DNA from: Acidimicrobiia bacterium
Lineage (GTDB): Bacteria; Actinomycetota; Acidimicrobiia; Spongiisociales; ZC4RG35
NCBI GenBank assembly: GCA_028284765.1
Contig: JANQRA010000005.1
Span: 1 to 64,000, forward strand
Direction: 5' to 3'
DNA length: 64,000 nucleotides
Shown here in pieces: positions 26,433 to 35,698 of this stretch; position 1 is the stretch's first letter, and each line of letters opens with the position of its first letter. A program made the position numbers and the translations under genes. The notes below the pieces were generated by a model. The model was given only the letters and a program-made list of their open reading frames with translations, ran no database searches and had not been told where the DNA came from.

Positions 26433-26592
26433 TTCTAAGGGTCCTCCTATCGGAACCAAACCAGAAGGGTATTGGCGAAGACGCCAAGTTGCGAACCGGG
26501 TTTTGGGCGGCATCGCCAGGAAGGATATGGCTAGGGTCGATCGTCGAGCGCGCTGCGCTTTTGGCTGCGCGCACCCTAAATACGGAGGAGTA
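26433..26592. promoter_or_regulatory. Divergent promoter region between two amino-acid transport operons
   Basis: 160 bases serve two divergent operons. Ribosome-binding sites are clear on both sides: AGGAGG for the leftward gene (26443-26448) and GGAGGAG before the ATG at 26593. A perfect TTGGCG / CGCCAA palindrome with loop AAGA lies at 26472-26487, and could be a regulator site. I see no firm -10/-35 pairs. Confidence 0.5.
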
Positions 26593-27696
26593 ATGAAGAG
26601 AAGCAAGCTCTTGGTGGCCTTGGTCGCCCTGACGCTGGTCTTCGCAGCCTGTAGCTCAGAAGGTGGTGACGACACCACCACCACCGCCGGTGAAGACGGC
26701 GGAGGTGACGGAGGAGGCGACGGAGGCGGTTCCGCACTGCAGGAGGTCCTTGACCGCGGTGAAGTCAACTGCGGTACACGCGACGCCCTGACCGGTTTCG
26801 CAGTGCTTACCGAAGATGGCGAGCACGTCGGTTTTGACTCCGACTTCTGCCGAGTGATCGCTGCGGCCCTGTTCGGCGATGCCGAGGCCGTAAACCACGT
26901 CGATCTTGAAACGGCAGACCGGTTCACCGCATTGCAATCAGGCCAGATTGACGTCCTGGTGCGCAATACGACTTGGACCGCTAGCCGGGACGGCAGCGAA
27001 GGCGCCACGTTCTTGGCCACGACGTACTACGACGGTCAGGGAATGATGGTCCCAGCCGACGCTGGATACTCGAGCATCGAAGACATGGACGGCGTGATCG
27101 TCTGCGTCGCCAAGGGAACGACCACTGAGGGCAATGCGGCCGCCACGGCGGATCGTCTTGGTCTCGACTGGGAAGTTCGTCCCTTTGATGACAACGATCT
27201 GATCCAGGAAGCCTTCGGCGCTGGCCAGTGCGACGGATGGAGTGCAGACTCCAGTGCCCTCGTCGGTCTCCGTGCCGACCAGCCTGACGGTCCTGACAGT
27301 GTCTCGATCCTTCCTGAGGTCTTCTCGAAGGAGCCTCTCGGTCCTGCAGTTCTCGATGGCAACGACGCTCTCGCACAAGCTGTGAACTGGGCGATCTTCG
27401 CCACGATTCAGGCTGAGGAGTGGGGGATCACGTCTGCGAACGTCGATACGTTCTTGGACTCTGAGGATTCGAATATCAGGAAGTTCCTTGGAGCCTCGTT
27501 CACCGACGGTGACGGCAATGAGACGACACTCGATGCTGGCCTGGGCCTGCCCACTGATTTCGCCTATCAGGTGATCAGCCAAGTGGGCAACTACGGCGAG
27601 ATCTTCGAGGCGCATCTTGCGCCACTCGGTCTGGAGAGAGGCGTCAATGCCCTCTGGTTCGACGGTGGCCTGATGTACGCACCGCCTTATCGCTAA
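26593..27696 (+). CDS. General L-amino-acid ABC transporter substrate-binding lipoprotein (AapJ-type)
   Basis: 367-residue lipoprotein: MKRSKLL, lipobox VFAAC, DTTTT and Gly/Asp linker to about residue 50, then an AapJ/BztA-type fold. The blocks RGEVNCGTRDALTGF, GFDSDFCRVIAAALFGD, RFTALQSGQIDVLVRNTTWT and YYDGQGMMV follow the general amino-acid receptor pattern closely. First gene of a four-gene importer, with a 14-bp hairpin after the stop. Confidence 0.9.
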   Translation: MKRSKLLVALVALTLVFAACSSEGGDDTTTTAGEDGGGDGGGDGGGSALQEVLDRGEVNCGTRDALTGFAVLTEDGEHVGFDSDFCRVIAAALFGDAEAVNHVDLETADRFTALQSGQIDVLVRNTTWTASRDGSEGATFLATTYYDGQGMMVPADAGYSSIEDMDGVIVCVAKGTTTEGNAAATADRLGLDWEVRPFDDNDLIQEAFGAGQCDGWSADSSALVGLRADQPDGPDSVSILPEVFSKEPLGPAVLDGNDALAQAVNWAIFATIQAEEWGITSANVDTFLDSEDSNIRKFLGASFTDGDGNETTLDAGLGLPTDFAYQVISQVGNYGEIFEAHLAPLGLERGVNALWFDGGLMYAPPYR

Positions 27697-27706
27697 AACC
27701 TGAAAC

Positions 27707-27737
27707 GAGTGTGGGTGGCCGACGGCCACCCACACTC
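27707..27737 (+). terminator. Hairpin after the AapJ-type gene
   Basis: Perfect 14-bp stem GAGTGTGGGTGGCC / GGCCACCCACACTC with loop GAC, 10 bases after the stop and 8 bases before the permease ATG. Acts as a partial terminator or mRNA-stabilising structure inside the operon. Confidence 0.75.
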
Positions 27738-27745
27738 CGTTCTGA

Positions 27746-28924
27746 ATGACCGCACCACCAACAGCGCGAGCACCCGCACCGGAGGCCAAACCTCCGTTTT
27801 ATCGCAACGTCAAGGTCCTTTCGTGGGCCTTCCAAGTTGCAGTGTTCTTCGTTGTTCTGGCCTTTCTGCTCTGGCTATGGAGCAACTATCTGACCAACAC
27901 CGCAAATAGCGGGATCCCCACCAACTTCGATTTTCTTTCCAATCCGGCGAGCTTTGCGATCCCGGGGGCTGAATTCGACTCGAATGAGTCTGTACGCAAC
28001 GCATACATAATCGGTCTGCTCAACACGATCCGAATCTCGATCGTCGGCATCATTCTCGCCACCATCCTCGGCACCCTCGTCGGTATCGGCCGTCTTTCAC
28101 AAAACTGGGTCGTCCGCAAGCTCTCAACGGTATATGTGGAAGCGATTCGGAATACCCCGCTTCTCGTTCTCATGACGTTCACTTTTCTTGGCGTAGTGCT
28201 CCAGGTGCTTCCTGCGATCGATGAGGCCTGGGACCTTGGCTTCCTAGTGGTTTCGAATCGTGGGATAGGTGTCCCGTGGTACTCAGAGGTTTCCGGTCTA
28301 TACCTGCTCGCCGTACTTGGGCTCGGTCTCCTTGGCTTTTGGGCAGTCGCTCGTTGGCGGCGAAGCGTCGCCGACCGCACCGGCACACCAGCCAGAGCCG
28401 GGCTCTATGGGTTCTCGGTCTTTGTGTTGATCTGGGCCGTTGGTTGGCTCATTGCCGGACCCACTTTCACGCTGCCGGAGATCGACGGGCGACAGATCGA
28501 AGGTGGTATTCGCGTTGATCCGTCCTATTTCGCAGTTCTGATTGCACTGGTGCTCTACACCGCTAGCCAGATCGCTGAAATCGTTCGCGGCTCGATCCTC
28601 GCTGTGCCAAAGGGCCAGGGAGAGGCCGCCAGTGCACTCGCGCTCTCGGGCTTTCAGCGGATGTCGTTGATCATCCTTCCCCAGGCGATGCGAATCGCCA
28701 TACCGCCGTTGGGCAATCAGTACCTCAACCTCATCAAGAACTCGTCACTCGGTGCGGCCTTTGCATACTTCGAGTTGACCAATGTCACCCAGATCACCGT
28801 CGGCAACGGGTCACCCGCGGTTCCGGCCTTCTTCCTCGCACTCGTCTTCTATGTGGCGCTGTCGTTGATCACTTCCGCGGTGGTGAACCTGGCCAATAGT
28901 CGCTTCAAGTTGGTGGAGAGATGA
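27746..28924 (+). CDS. General L-amino-acid ABC transporter permease (AapQ-type)
   Basis: 392-residue permease. Multiple membrane helices, the motif VYVEAIRNTPLLVLMTF, the long periplasmic stretch typical of AapQ (about 60-170), and the EAA loop [24 protein letters not shown] are present. It pairs with the second permease, whose ATG overlaps its stop by four bases. Residues FSNPASF/FLSNPASFAIPG near the N-terminus resemble AapQ proteins of proteobacteria. Confidence 0.9.
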   Translation: MTAPPTARAPAPEAKPPFYRNVKVLSWAFQVAVFFVVLAFLLWLWSNYLTNTANSGIPTNFDFLSNPASFAIPGAEFDSNESVRNAYIIGLLNTIRISIVGIILATILGTLVGIGRLSQNWVVRKLSTVYVEAIRNTPLLVLMTFTFLGVVLQVLPAIDEAWDLGFLVVSNRGIGVPWYSEVSGLYLLAVLGLGLLGFWAVARWRRSVADRTGTPARAGLYGFSVFVLIWAVGWLIAGPTFTLPEIDGRQIEGGIRVDPSYFAVLIALVLYTASQIAEIVRGSILAVPKGQGEAASALALSGFQRMSLIILPQAMRIAIPPLGNQYLNLIKNSSLGAAFAYFELTNVTQITVGNGSPAVPAFFLALVFYVALSLITSAVVNLANSRFKLVER

Positions 28925-30171
28925 CAACTGTGACCGACGACAAACGCGCGACACCGCCGACTGGCGCCGCCTACTGGGTCCGCAAGAACCTGTTCCGATC
29001 TCCGCTGGACGGCGCAATCACCGTTGTCTTCGGCTCCCTCTCGATATATCTGCTCTTCAGAGCGGTCATGTTTGTTTTCGTCAACGCTCGCTGGGAGATC
29101 ATCAGAGTCAACCTCAAGTTGCTCCTTGTGGGTCGCTGGCCATCTGACGAACTTGCGGTACTGGCGATTTCGTTTGCGGTGCTCGGCATCTGGGGTGGGA
29201 TGGTTGCGGGGATCATCGCGGGAAGGCAGCGACAGGCCGGCACATCTGAAGCCGCCAAGATGACCCCGTCACAGCGCACGTCCGACCTCGTGAGACGCTT
29301 CGGGCTGATAATCGCCACGATCCTCCTGTTGCTGCTCCTCACCACCGGGTCTGGACCGTGGTTGGCCATGTTGATAACTCTCGTCGGTGCTGTGTCGGGC
29401 TACTGGCTGGGCCGCATGATTGGGTCACGACGGCTCGGATCAGCGGGTAACTGGGCTCTCACCCTGGTGATGCTGGCCATTCCGGTTGCGATCTTCTTCT
29501 ATATGACCTCTTCAGTCCCTCTCGCCGAGTGGGAGGGGTTCATGTTCAACCTGACATCGGCGGCGGCCGGTATTGCCCTCTCGTTCCCAATTGGTGTCCT
29601 GTTGGCTCTGGCCAGGCGTTCGAAGCTCCCCCTTCTGAAATCGACAGCCATCGTCTACATCGAGTTCGTTCGAGGTTCACCTCTATTCGTGTTGCTGCTC
29701 CTTGCCAACGTTTCGCTCGAGTTCTTCGTGCCCGAAGCGCTGGCTCCATCAAAGGTCGTCAGGGCGATCGTCACATTCACGGTTTTCTCAGCGGCCTACA
29801 TCGCGGAGATTGTTCGAGGCGGTCTTCAGTCGGTTCCGAATGGGCAATCCGAGGCAGCGAAGGCGCTTGGGCTCTCGCCGTACAAGCAGACTTCCCTCAT
29901 CATCCTGCCGCAGGCTCTCCGGGCAGTGATCCCAGCACAGATCGGGCAGTTCATAGCCCTTTTCAAAGACACGACCCTTGCGGGCGTCGCGTTGGGAATT
30001 CTCGACCTGCTCAATGGAGCCGGAGCCATTACCCAGCAGCCGGACTTCCGTGGCCAAGGCCTGATTATTGAAGCGTTGGTGTTCGTAGCCTTCTTGTTCT
30101 GGGTCGGCTCGTTCACCATGTCGAGAGAAAGTCAACGTTTAGAGAAGAAACTTGGAGTTGGGATTCGATGA
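28921..30171 (+). CDS. General L-amino-acid ABC transporter permease (AapM-type)
   Basis: 416-residue second permease of the importer. An AapM-like N-terminal half has several extra helices, and the conserved motif [20 protein letters not shown] and the EAA loop [27 protein letters not shown] lie in the C-terminal half. ATGA overlaps on both sides tie it to the AapQ-type permease and to the ATPase. Confidence 0.9.
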   Translation: MTTVTDDKRATPPTGAAYWVRKNLFRSPLDGAITVVFGSLSIYLLFRAVMFVFVNARWEIIRVNLKLLLVGRWPSDELAVLAISFAVLGIWGGMVAGIIAGRQRQAGTSEAAKMTPSQRTSDLVRRFGLIIATILLLLLLTTGSGPWLAMLITLVGAVSGYWLGRMIGSRRLGSAGNWALTLVMLAIPVAIFFYMTSSVPLAEWEGFMFNLTSAAAGIALSFPIGVLLALARRSKLPLLKSTAIVYIEFVRGSPLFVLLLLANVSLEFFVPEALAPSKVVRAIVTFTVFSAAYIAEIVRGGLQSVPNGQSEAAKALGLSPYKQTSLIILPQALRAVIPAQIGQFIALFKDTTLAGVALGILDLLNGAGAITQQPDFRGQGLIIEALVFVAFLFWVGSFTMSRESQRLEKKLGVGIR

Positions 30172-30947
30172 CTGACATCAATTCAGAAGTGTTTGCTGAC
30201 GCGACCGCCGTTCAGGGCGACGTGATGATTGAGCTGATCGGAGTCGACAAGTTCTTTGGCTCGTTCCAAGCTCTCACCGACATCAACCTGAAGATTGCTC
30301 GCCAAGAAGTGGTTGTGGTCATCGGGCCGTCTGGTTCCGGTAAGTCCACGATGATTCGTTGCATCAACCGGTTGGAGGAGCACGACGCCGGCCGCATCAT
30401 CGTCGACGGGGTTGAGCTCTCCGAGGACGTCAAGAACATCCAGGAGATCAGACGGGAGACCGGCATGGTCTTTCAGCAGTTCAACCTGTTCCCTCACCTC
30501 TCGGTCCTCGACAACGTGACACTTGCTCCCAAGCAGGTCCGCAACATGCCCAAAAAGGAGGCTGAGGATCTGGGCATGGAACTCCTGACCAGGGTGAAGA
30601 TCCCGGAACAGGCCAAGAAGTATCCAGGGCAGTTGTCCGGTGGGCAGCAACAGCGCGTTGCTATTGCCAGGTCTCTCGCGATGACCCCGAAGGTCATGCT
30701 GTTCGACGAGCCGACATCGGCTCTCGACCCCGAGATGATCGGCGAGGTCCTCGACTCGATGAAGGACCTGGCGAAGGAAGGCATGACGATGATCGTCGTG
30801 ACCCACGAGATGGGGTTTGCCCGTGAGGTGGCTGACCGCGTGGTCTTCATGGCCGACGGTCAGATAGTCGAGGTGGGCACCCCGGAGCACTTCTTCACCA
30901 ACCCCCAGGAAGAGCGCACCAAACTCTTCCTCTCCCAAATCCTCTAA
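30168..30947 (+). CDS. Amino-acid ABC transporter ATP-binding protein (AapP/GlnQ-type)
   Basis: 259-residue ATPase with Walker [10 protein letters not shown], signature [16 protein letters not shown], Walker [15 protein letters not shown] and switch His in [16 protein letters not shown]. Last gene of the importer operon. Since the divergent binding-protein/permease pair lacks an ATPase, this subunit may serve both transporters. A weak palindrome GAACCC-G-GGGTTC follows at about 30960. Confidence 0.93.
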   Translation: MTDINSEVFADATAVQGDVMIELIGVDKFFGSFQALTDINLKIARQEVVVVIGPSGSGKSTMIRCINRLEEHDAGRIIVDGVELSEDVKNIQEIRRETGMVFQQFNLFPHLSVLDNVTLAPKQVRNMPKKEAEDLGMELLTRVKIPEQAKKYPGQLSGGQQQRVAIARSLAMTPKVMLFDEPTSALDPEMIGEVLDSMKDLAKEGMTMIVVTHEMGFAREVADRVVFMADGQIVEVGTPEHFFTNPQEERTKLFLSQIL

Positions 30948-31049
30948 CCCCTTTCTGCGAACCCGGGGTTCATATCGCCATATTTGGCTGATATCACCCC
31001 GAGAACGTGACTCTGGATAGCGGGGTCGGCTATTTAGCCTTATGGACCG

Positions 31050-32141
31050 GTGTCCACCAGTTCCCTCCGTCGTGTCTCCATGTTCGCCGCTGCTGCCGCG
31101 CTGGTGCTGAGCGCCTGCAACGTCGTGCTTGGCGAGGAGGCCACTACCACGGTGCCCGACCCCACCACCACGACCACTTCTTCAACGACGACCACCTCGT
31201 CAACCACGACAACGTCGACATCAACGACCACGACAACAACCATCCCGCCAAAGCTCGAGCTGACAATCTCGGGTACCGGCGACGTCAACCTGGACCCCGA
31301 CTACATCTCAGCCTTTCGCTCCAATCCTTATTCCTACGCTTGGGACGAGGTGAGGGACATCCTGCTCGCGGATGACCTGACGGTCATCAATCTCGAGTGC
31401 GCGGCCTCCGATCTGGGTTCGCCCGAGCCCAAGGCTTTCACTTTCCGATGCCCGACTGAATCGTTGACCTCTCTTGCGCCCGGTGGTGTTGACGTCGCTT
31501 CTCTCGCCAACAACCACGGCGGAGACATGGGCAAAGAAGCCTTGCTCGACGGCCGGGTTCAGTTGGAAGCGGTTGGCGTAGCTCCGGTTGGTGTGGGTGC
31601 CAACACGACGGAGGCTGGCGAGCCAGCATTCTTCGATGTCAACGGATGGAGGGTCGCAGTTGTGGGCATGGGTGGGGTCAAACCTCACAACGGCTGGTTC
31701 GCCACCGAAGACAACCCGGGGATGCTCAACGGCGACGACATCCCAACGATGGTCGAAGCGATCGAATGGGCCGCCTCACAAGCTGACATCGTCGTCGCGA
31801 CCATCCATTGGGGTGTAGAGCTCGACCTGACTCCGAGAGCCACCGATATCGAGATCGCCGACGCTTTGATCGCGGCAGGCGCCGACGTGATCTTCGGTCA
31901 TCATCCTCATCGTCTCCAGCCGTATGAGGTGAGAGATGGCGCGGCAGTGTTCTGGTCTCTTGGCAACTTCGTCTGGCCTACGCTGTCCACTCTTGGCAGG
32001 ACAACAGGTGTAGCCCAGGCAGTGATCCAACCGGACGGGACTATCGATGCGTGTTTGATCCCTGCTTTCATCGAACAGCCAGGTCAGCCGTGGCCGACCG
32101 GTGAACGCGAATGCGTGTCTGACACGTTGGATACTCCGTGA
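31050..32141 (+). CDS. CapA/PgsA-like metallophosphatase-fold lipoprotein
   Basis: 363-residue exported protein: signal peptide with lipobox VLSAC, a 45-residue Thr/Ser linker, then a CapA-type domain. Family motifs include GTGDVNLD, INLECA, SLANNHGGDMG, TIHWGVELDLTP, VIFGHHPHRLQPYE and VFWSLGNFVWP. CapA proteins take part in poly-gamma-glutamate or capsule handling and belong to the calcineurin-like fold, but many bacterial members are uncharacterised. The GTG at 31050 gives Arg residues before the hydrophobic core; ATG at 31080 would remove them. Stop overlaps the next gene (GTGA). Confidence 0.85.
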   Translation: MSTSSLRRVSMFAAAAALVLSACNVVLGEEATTTVPDPTTTTTSSTTTTSSTTTTSTSTTTTTTIPPKLELTISGTGDVNLDPDYISAFRSNPYSYAWDEVRDILLADDLTVINLECAASDLGSPEPKAFTFRCPTESLTSLAPGGVDVASLANNHGGDMGKEALLDGRVQLEAVGVAPVGVGANTTEAGEPAFFDVNGWRVAVVGMGGVKPHNGWFATEDNPGMLNGDDIPTMVEAIEWAASQADIVVATIHWGVELDLTPRATDIEIADALIAAGADVIFGHHPHRLQPYEVRDGAAVFWSLGNFVWPTLSTLGRTTGVAQAVIQPDGTIDACLIPAFIEQPGQPWPTGERECVSDTLDTP

Positions 32142-33724
32142 GATCGAGAACCGGCCCCGCGGTCCTGATCGTCGCCTTCGGGGTGATGCTCGGCTTCGTC
32201 GCGTTTCTGGTCGTCGGTCCGCGTGAGTCGACGGGAGATACGACGGCTACGCCGTCAACCCTGACAGAGAATCCAGACGACACGACTCCACCTGGCTCCG
32301 AAGGGCCGGGAACCACTGACGACAGCCCACCCGCGACAACCACCACAACGCTTTCCGACCTTGTCCGGGAGCCAAACACCATTCCGGGGTGGACTATCGG
32401 TAGGCCCTGGGGCGAGACGGTTGGCCTGACCATGTTCCGGGGCAACCCAACCCGGACGTACTACGGAACCGGTCCCATCGGAGACAATCCGACACGACAG
32501 TGGACCTACCCAGACGCTCCAATGTGCTCGCAGTCGACCAACCTCGGCCAGACGACCACCTGGTGTGGCATGGGATGGACCGGGCAACCCGCCGTCTACG
32601 AACGTGAAGATGGTGTCACTGAGTTGATCTTTGGTGCCTACGACCGGGCTATCCACTTCGTCCATGCCGAGACCGGCCAAGACATCCGCCCTCGATTCGT
32701 GACCGGCGACATCATCAAGGGGAGCGTCACCGTCGACCCCGACGGCTACCCGTTGCTGTACTCGGGATCTCGGGACAACAAGCTCCGGATAATCGCACTC
32801 GATCGAAGCGAACCAACTGAGCTTTGGTCATTGGATGCCTACGCGGTCGACGGGATCTGGAATGACGACTGGGATGCCAACCCGTTGATCATCGACGACA
32901 TGATGTACGAAGGCGGAGAGAACGGTTGGTTCTTCGCCTACGAGCTGAACCGTGGGTACGACGCCAACGGAAACGTGACTGTTGACCCTGAGATCAAGTT
33001 CTCGATGAGGTCGTGGAACCAGTCACAGCTCGATCGTCTCGCCGACAGCAACGTGTCCGTCGAGAACTCAGCCGTGGCCTTCGAGGACCGGGTCTACTTC
33101 GCCAACTCGGGTGGCCGCATAATCGGGCTCGACGTCTCAGATATCCGTAACGGCAACGCCCCCATCGTGCTCGACTACTGGGCCGGTGGTGATGTCGACG
33201 CCTCGTTGATCGTTGACGAGGACGGCTTTGTCTATGCGTCCATCGAATACGAGCCATCGCAGATGGGGCCGACGGAGCAGGCCCGTCAGGACGAAGTCGG
33301 CCAACTGATAAAGCTCGATCCCAACAACCCCGACAACCCTCGCGTTTGGGGCCTGGACCTTCGTGTCCAGGGCAGTGACTCAGGTCTTTGGGCCACCCCC
33401 GCTCTTCATGAGGGGTACCTGTACACGAACACCCACCAAGGCTCGCTGATTGTGGTCGACACCCAGACCGGAGACATCGTCTGGTCAGACAACTCGATTG
33501 GCTGGCACTCCTGGTCCTCACCATCCGTTGTGGGTCAGACTCTCGTATCTGCCACCTGCACCGGCGAGTTGCGCGGCTATGACCTCGCCGACCCCGCTGA
33601 CCCGCAGCGCATCTGGTCGGTGGATGTTGGCAATGCCAAAGCCTGCGTCGAGGCCACGCCGGCCATCTGGAACGGAACCATCTACATCGGTTCCCGTGAC
33701 GGCTACATGCGAGCGTTCAGGTAG
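32138..33724 (+). CDS. Membrane-anchored PQQ-like beta-propeller protein
   Basis: 528 residues with an N-terminal membrane anchor (about 8-28), a Thr/Pro-rich linker to about 75, and an extracytoplasmic domain of repeated strands ending in Trp motifs (FVHAETGQDI, LIVVDTQTGDIVWSDN, YIGSRDGYMRAF). These are characteristic of PQQ/quinoprotein-like propellers. No PQQ-ligand set or catalytic residues can be assigned, so it may be a binding scaffold. The start overlaps the CapA-like gene by four bases, suggesting the two work together at the surface. Confidence 0.75.
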   Translation: MRSRTGPAVLIVAFGVMLGFVAFLVVGPRESTGDTTATPSTLTENPDDTTPPGSEGPGTTDDSPPATTTTTLSDLVREPNTIPGWTIGRPWGETVGLTMFRGNPTRTYYGTGPIGDNPTRQWTYPDAPMCSQSTNLGQTTTWCGMGWTGQPAVYEREDGVTELIFGAYDRAIHFVHAETGQDIRPRFVTGDIIKGSVTVDPDGYPLLYSGSRDNKLRIIALDRSEPTELWSLDAYAVDGIWNDDWDANPLIIDDMMYEGGENGWFFAYELNRGYDANGNVTVDPEIKFSMRSWNQSQLDRLADSNVSVENSAVAFEDRVYFANSGGRIIGLDVSDIRNGNAPIVLDYWAGGDVDASLIVDEDGFVYASIEYEPSQMGPTEQARQDEVGQLIKLDPNNPDNPRVWGLDLRVQGSDSGLWATPALHEGYLYTNTHQGSLIVVDTQTGDIVWSDNSIGWHSWSSPSVVGQTLVSATCTGELRGYDLADPADPQRIWSVDVGNAKACVEATPAIWNGTIYIGSRDGYMRAFR

Positions 33725-34082
33725 CGAGATCCTGCGCGGCGGCCAAGAAGTGGCGCGCCAACCTCTCGACCTTTGAGTCCCAGTTCGTGACATCGAGGTA
33801 GCGGGTTCGGGTGCCATCGCCCAGCAGAACGTCGTCCGGATCGTCGAACTCGATGCCGTGCTCGAAGAGCAACGAAACACCCCCTGGTCTTAGGAAGACC
33901 CCACCGATGTAGCCGACATCTGTGTGATAGCCGAGCCCCTTCCACCCGTTGTAGACCCGCTCTTCAGCGTCGCGGAGCACGTCCAGAACGACTTCTCTCA
34001 CCTCTAGGGCGACGTCACCGATCTCTGCTGGGAACTGTGCGAGAAGCTCGTCGACGGTGAGTCCGGGTTTACCCATCAGCAC
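33717..34082 (-). CDS. DUF1801-like small protein
   Basis: 121-residue soluble protein resembling DUF1801/YdhG-type domains: helix EVREVVLDVLRDAEERVYNG followed by strands with GGVFLRPGGVSLLFEHG and the closing GTRTRYLDV. Function is unknown in the family. It converges on the propeller gene with an 8-base overlap of 3' ends and is divergent from a small lipoprotein gene. Start may be at 34082 or 34076. Confidence 0.65.
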   Translation of the reverse strand: MLMGKPGLTVDELLAQFPAEIGDVALEVREVVLDVLRDAEERVYNGWKGLGYHTDVGYIGGVFLRPGGVSLLFEHGIEFDDPDDVLLGDGTRTRYLDVTNWDSKVERLARHFLAAAQDLAT

Positions 34083-34101
34083 TCCATATCATCGTCGGCT
34101 G

Positions 34102-34629
34102 ATGAAAAGACTGCTGGCGCTCACCCTTGTCCTGGCTGCCTGCTCGGGAAGTGGATCGACCGATGATCAGACGACCCAGCCGACACCTGCGGACACGACC
34201 ACGACTGCACCGGTGGAGACAACCTCAACTACTCAACCGCCACCCGACTGCCCTGCAGCTCCATATGAACTGACTTGGCTTCCTGTTGACGTTGGAACTG
34301 GTGAATTGAATCCGGACGAGTTGGAGCCTGACGTTTGGACCAGTGTCCCTGGAACCAACACAACGTTCATCCCGAGGTCCGACGACACTGTGGCGATCGC
34401 CTTGATTCGGGGAACTCTCCCCGCCGTTGATTGGCCAGGGGACAAGATCGAAGTCTTCATCGATGGCACCAGGGGAGTGGTAGGTCCGCACCCTGATGGG
34501 GTGTGGGCGGCCGGATGGTTTGAAGAGCCTGGCGAGCGGTGCGATCAGTATTCGATGGTCTTCTATCCACCTTGGAGTCGCGAAGATGTCGAACAGGTGC
34601 TCTTCTCGATGAACCGGGTAGGCGGATAG
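34102..34629 (+). CDS. Small lipoprotein, function unknown
   Basis: 175-residue predicted lipoprotein: MKRLLALTLVLAACSG gives a clear lipobox within the first 15 residues. A DTTTTAPVETTSTTQPPP linker reaches about residue 50, then a compact domain with two cysteines (the first right after the linker, the second in GERCDQ). I recognise no family. The ATG at 34102 is chosen because the frame upstream of it (from 34057) would put a hydrophilic tail before the signal. A strong terminator follows. Confidence 0.7.
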   Translation: MKRLLALTLVLAACSGSGSTDDQTTQPTPADTTTTAPVETTSTTQPPPDCPAAPYELTWLPVDVGTGELNPDELEPDVWTSVPGTNTTFIPRSDDTVAIALIRGTLPAVDWPGDKIEVFIDGTRGVVGPHPDGVWAAGWFEEPGERCDQYSMVFYPPWSREDVEQVLFSMNRVGG

Positions 34630-34645
34630 ACACCGGTGGCACGAA

Positions 34646-34671
34646 GAAAGGGCCCCTTTCGGGGCCCTTTC
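34646..34671. terminator. Bidirectional terminator
   Basis: Perfect 11-bp stem GAAAGGGCCCC / GGGGCCCTTTC with a TTTC loop between convergent genes. A- and T-rich stem ends give short U-tracts on both strands. Confidence 0.8.
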
Positions 34672-34686
34672 GCTTGCTTGCTCTGA

Positions 34687-35625
34687 CTACTGGGGTGAGC
34701 CGGCTGGCTGCGTGCCGTTCTGGCTCTCCTGCCACATCTCGCCCATGGCGGCGACTGCTCCCAACACACCCGACGTGTCGAGCGGTAGGAAGATCTTCGA
34801 CGCCTGACCATCTGCCACTCCCTGAAGTGTCTCCAGGTAGCGAATGGCGATGAGATCCGGTGTCGGGTCTCCGTTGTGGATGGCCAAGAACACTCTTTCG
34901 ATCGCCTGACCTTCACCTTCGGCCACTGTGAGCTTCTGGTACTTCTCGGCGTCAGCGACTCTCTTGATCGCTTCTGCCTGACCATCGGCTTCCAGCACCT
35001 GAGATTCTTTCACACCCTCAGCCTTGAGGATGGCGGCTCTCTTCAGACCTTCAGCCTCGGTGACGGCGGCACGCCGATCACGCTCAGCCTTCATCTGACG
35101 GTGCATCGCGTCGGTCACGTCGACCGGCGGCTCGATGCGCTGGATCTCGACACGGACCACACGAACGCCCCACTTGTCAGTGGCGTCGTCGAGGATCTGC
35201 CGGAGCTTGGCGTTGATGATCTCTCTCGAGGTCAACGCGGCGTCCAGGTCGAGATCGCCGACCACGTTTCTCAAGTTGGTCTGTGCCAACTTGGTGATGG
35301 CGAGGATGAAGTTTCCCACGTTGTATTGGAGCTTCACCGGGTCGGTAGCCTCGTAGTAGATCACTGCGTCAACAGTGACTACCACGTTGTCTTTGGTAAT
35401 GACTTCCTGCGGGGGAACGTCGATGACCTGCTCACGCATGTCAACCTTGGTAAGCCGCTTGACGAAGGGCATGACCCATCGCAATCCAGAATCCACGGTC
35501 TTCTCGTACCTACCTAGGAACTCGATGAGTCCCTTCTGATAAGGGCGGACCACCTTGAACCCCGCCGCGGCCACCACGATCAATACGACCGCGAGGAACA
35601 CAAACAGGATTACTACTGCTTCCAA
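34687..35625 (-). CDS. SPFH/stomatin-like membrane protein
   Basis: 312-residue band-7 protein: an N-terminal hydrophobic hairpin (about 3-22), the SPFH domain ([21 protein letters not shown] ... VQRIEPP equivalent [11 protein letters not shown]), then the Ala/Glu-rich coiled coil ([20 protein letters not shown]) and a C-terminal tail. Such proteins form ordered membrane microdomains and pair with NfeD proteins; here the NfeD partner is the next gene upstream on the same strand, 73 bases away. TTG is the start codon, with a GGAAAG ribosome-binding site. Confidence 0.9.
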   Translation of the reverse strand: MEAVVILFVFLAVVLIVVAAAGFKVVRPYQKGLIEFLGRYEKTVDSGLRWVMPFVKRLTKVDMREQVIDVPPQEVITKDNVVVTVDAVIYYEATDPVKLQYNVGNFILAITKLAQTNLRNVVGDLDLDAALTSREIINAKLRQILDDATDKWGVRVVRVEIQRIEPPVDVTDAMHRQMKAERDRRAAVTEAEGLKRAAILKAEGVKESQVLEADGQAEAIKRVADAEKYQKLTVAEGEGQAIERVFLAIHNGDPTPDLIAIRYLETLQGVADGQASKIFLPLDTSGVLGAVAAMGEMWQESQNGTQPAGSPQ

Positions 35626-35698
35626 TTTCTTTCCTTTCTTCTCCTACGTCTGAATTCGATCGTTCTGGGCAGTGTTCTCACTGCGACCTGAGCGAAGG

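Noticed and set aside
26433-27020. N-terminal extension of the leftward binding protein
   Set aside because: It is antisense to the divergent AapJ-type gene and precedes a perfect ATG with AGGAGG and signal peptide at 26432.
31140-31250. Simple-sequence repeat of ACC/ACG triplets
   Set aside because: It encodes the Thr-rich linker of the CapA-like lipoprotein; similar linkers occur in many proteins of this window.
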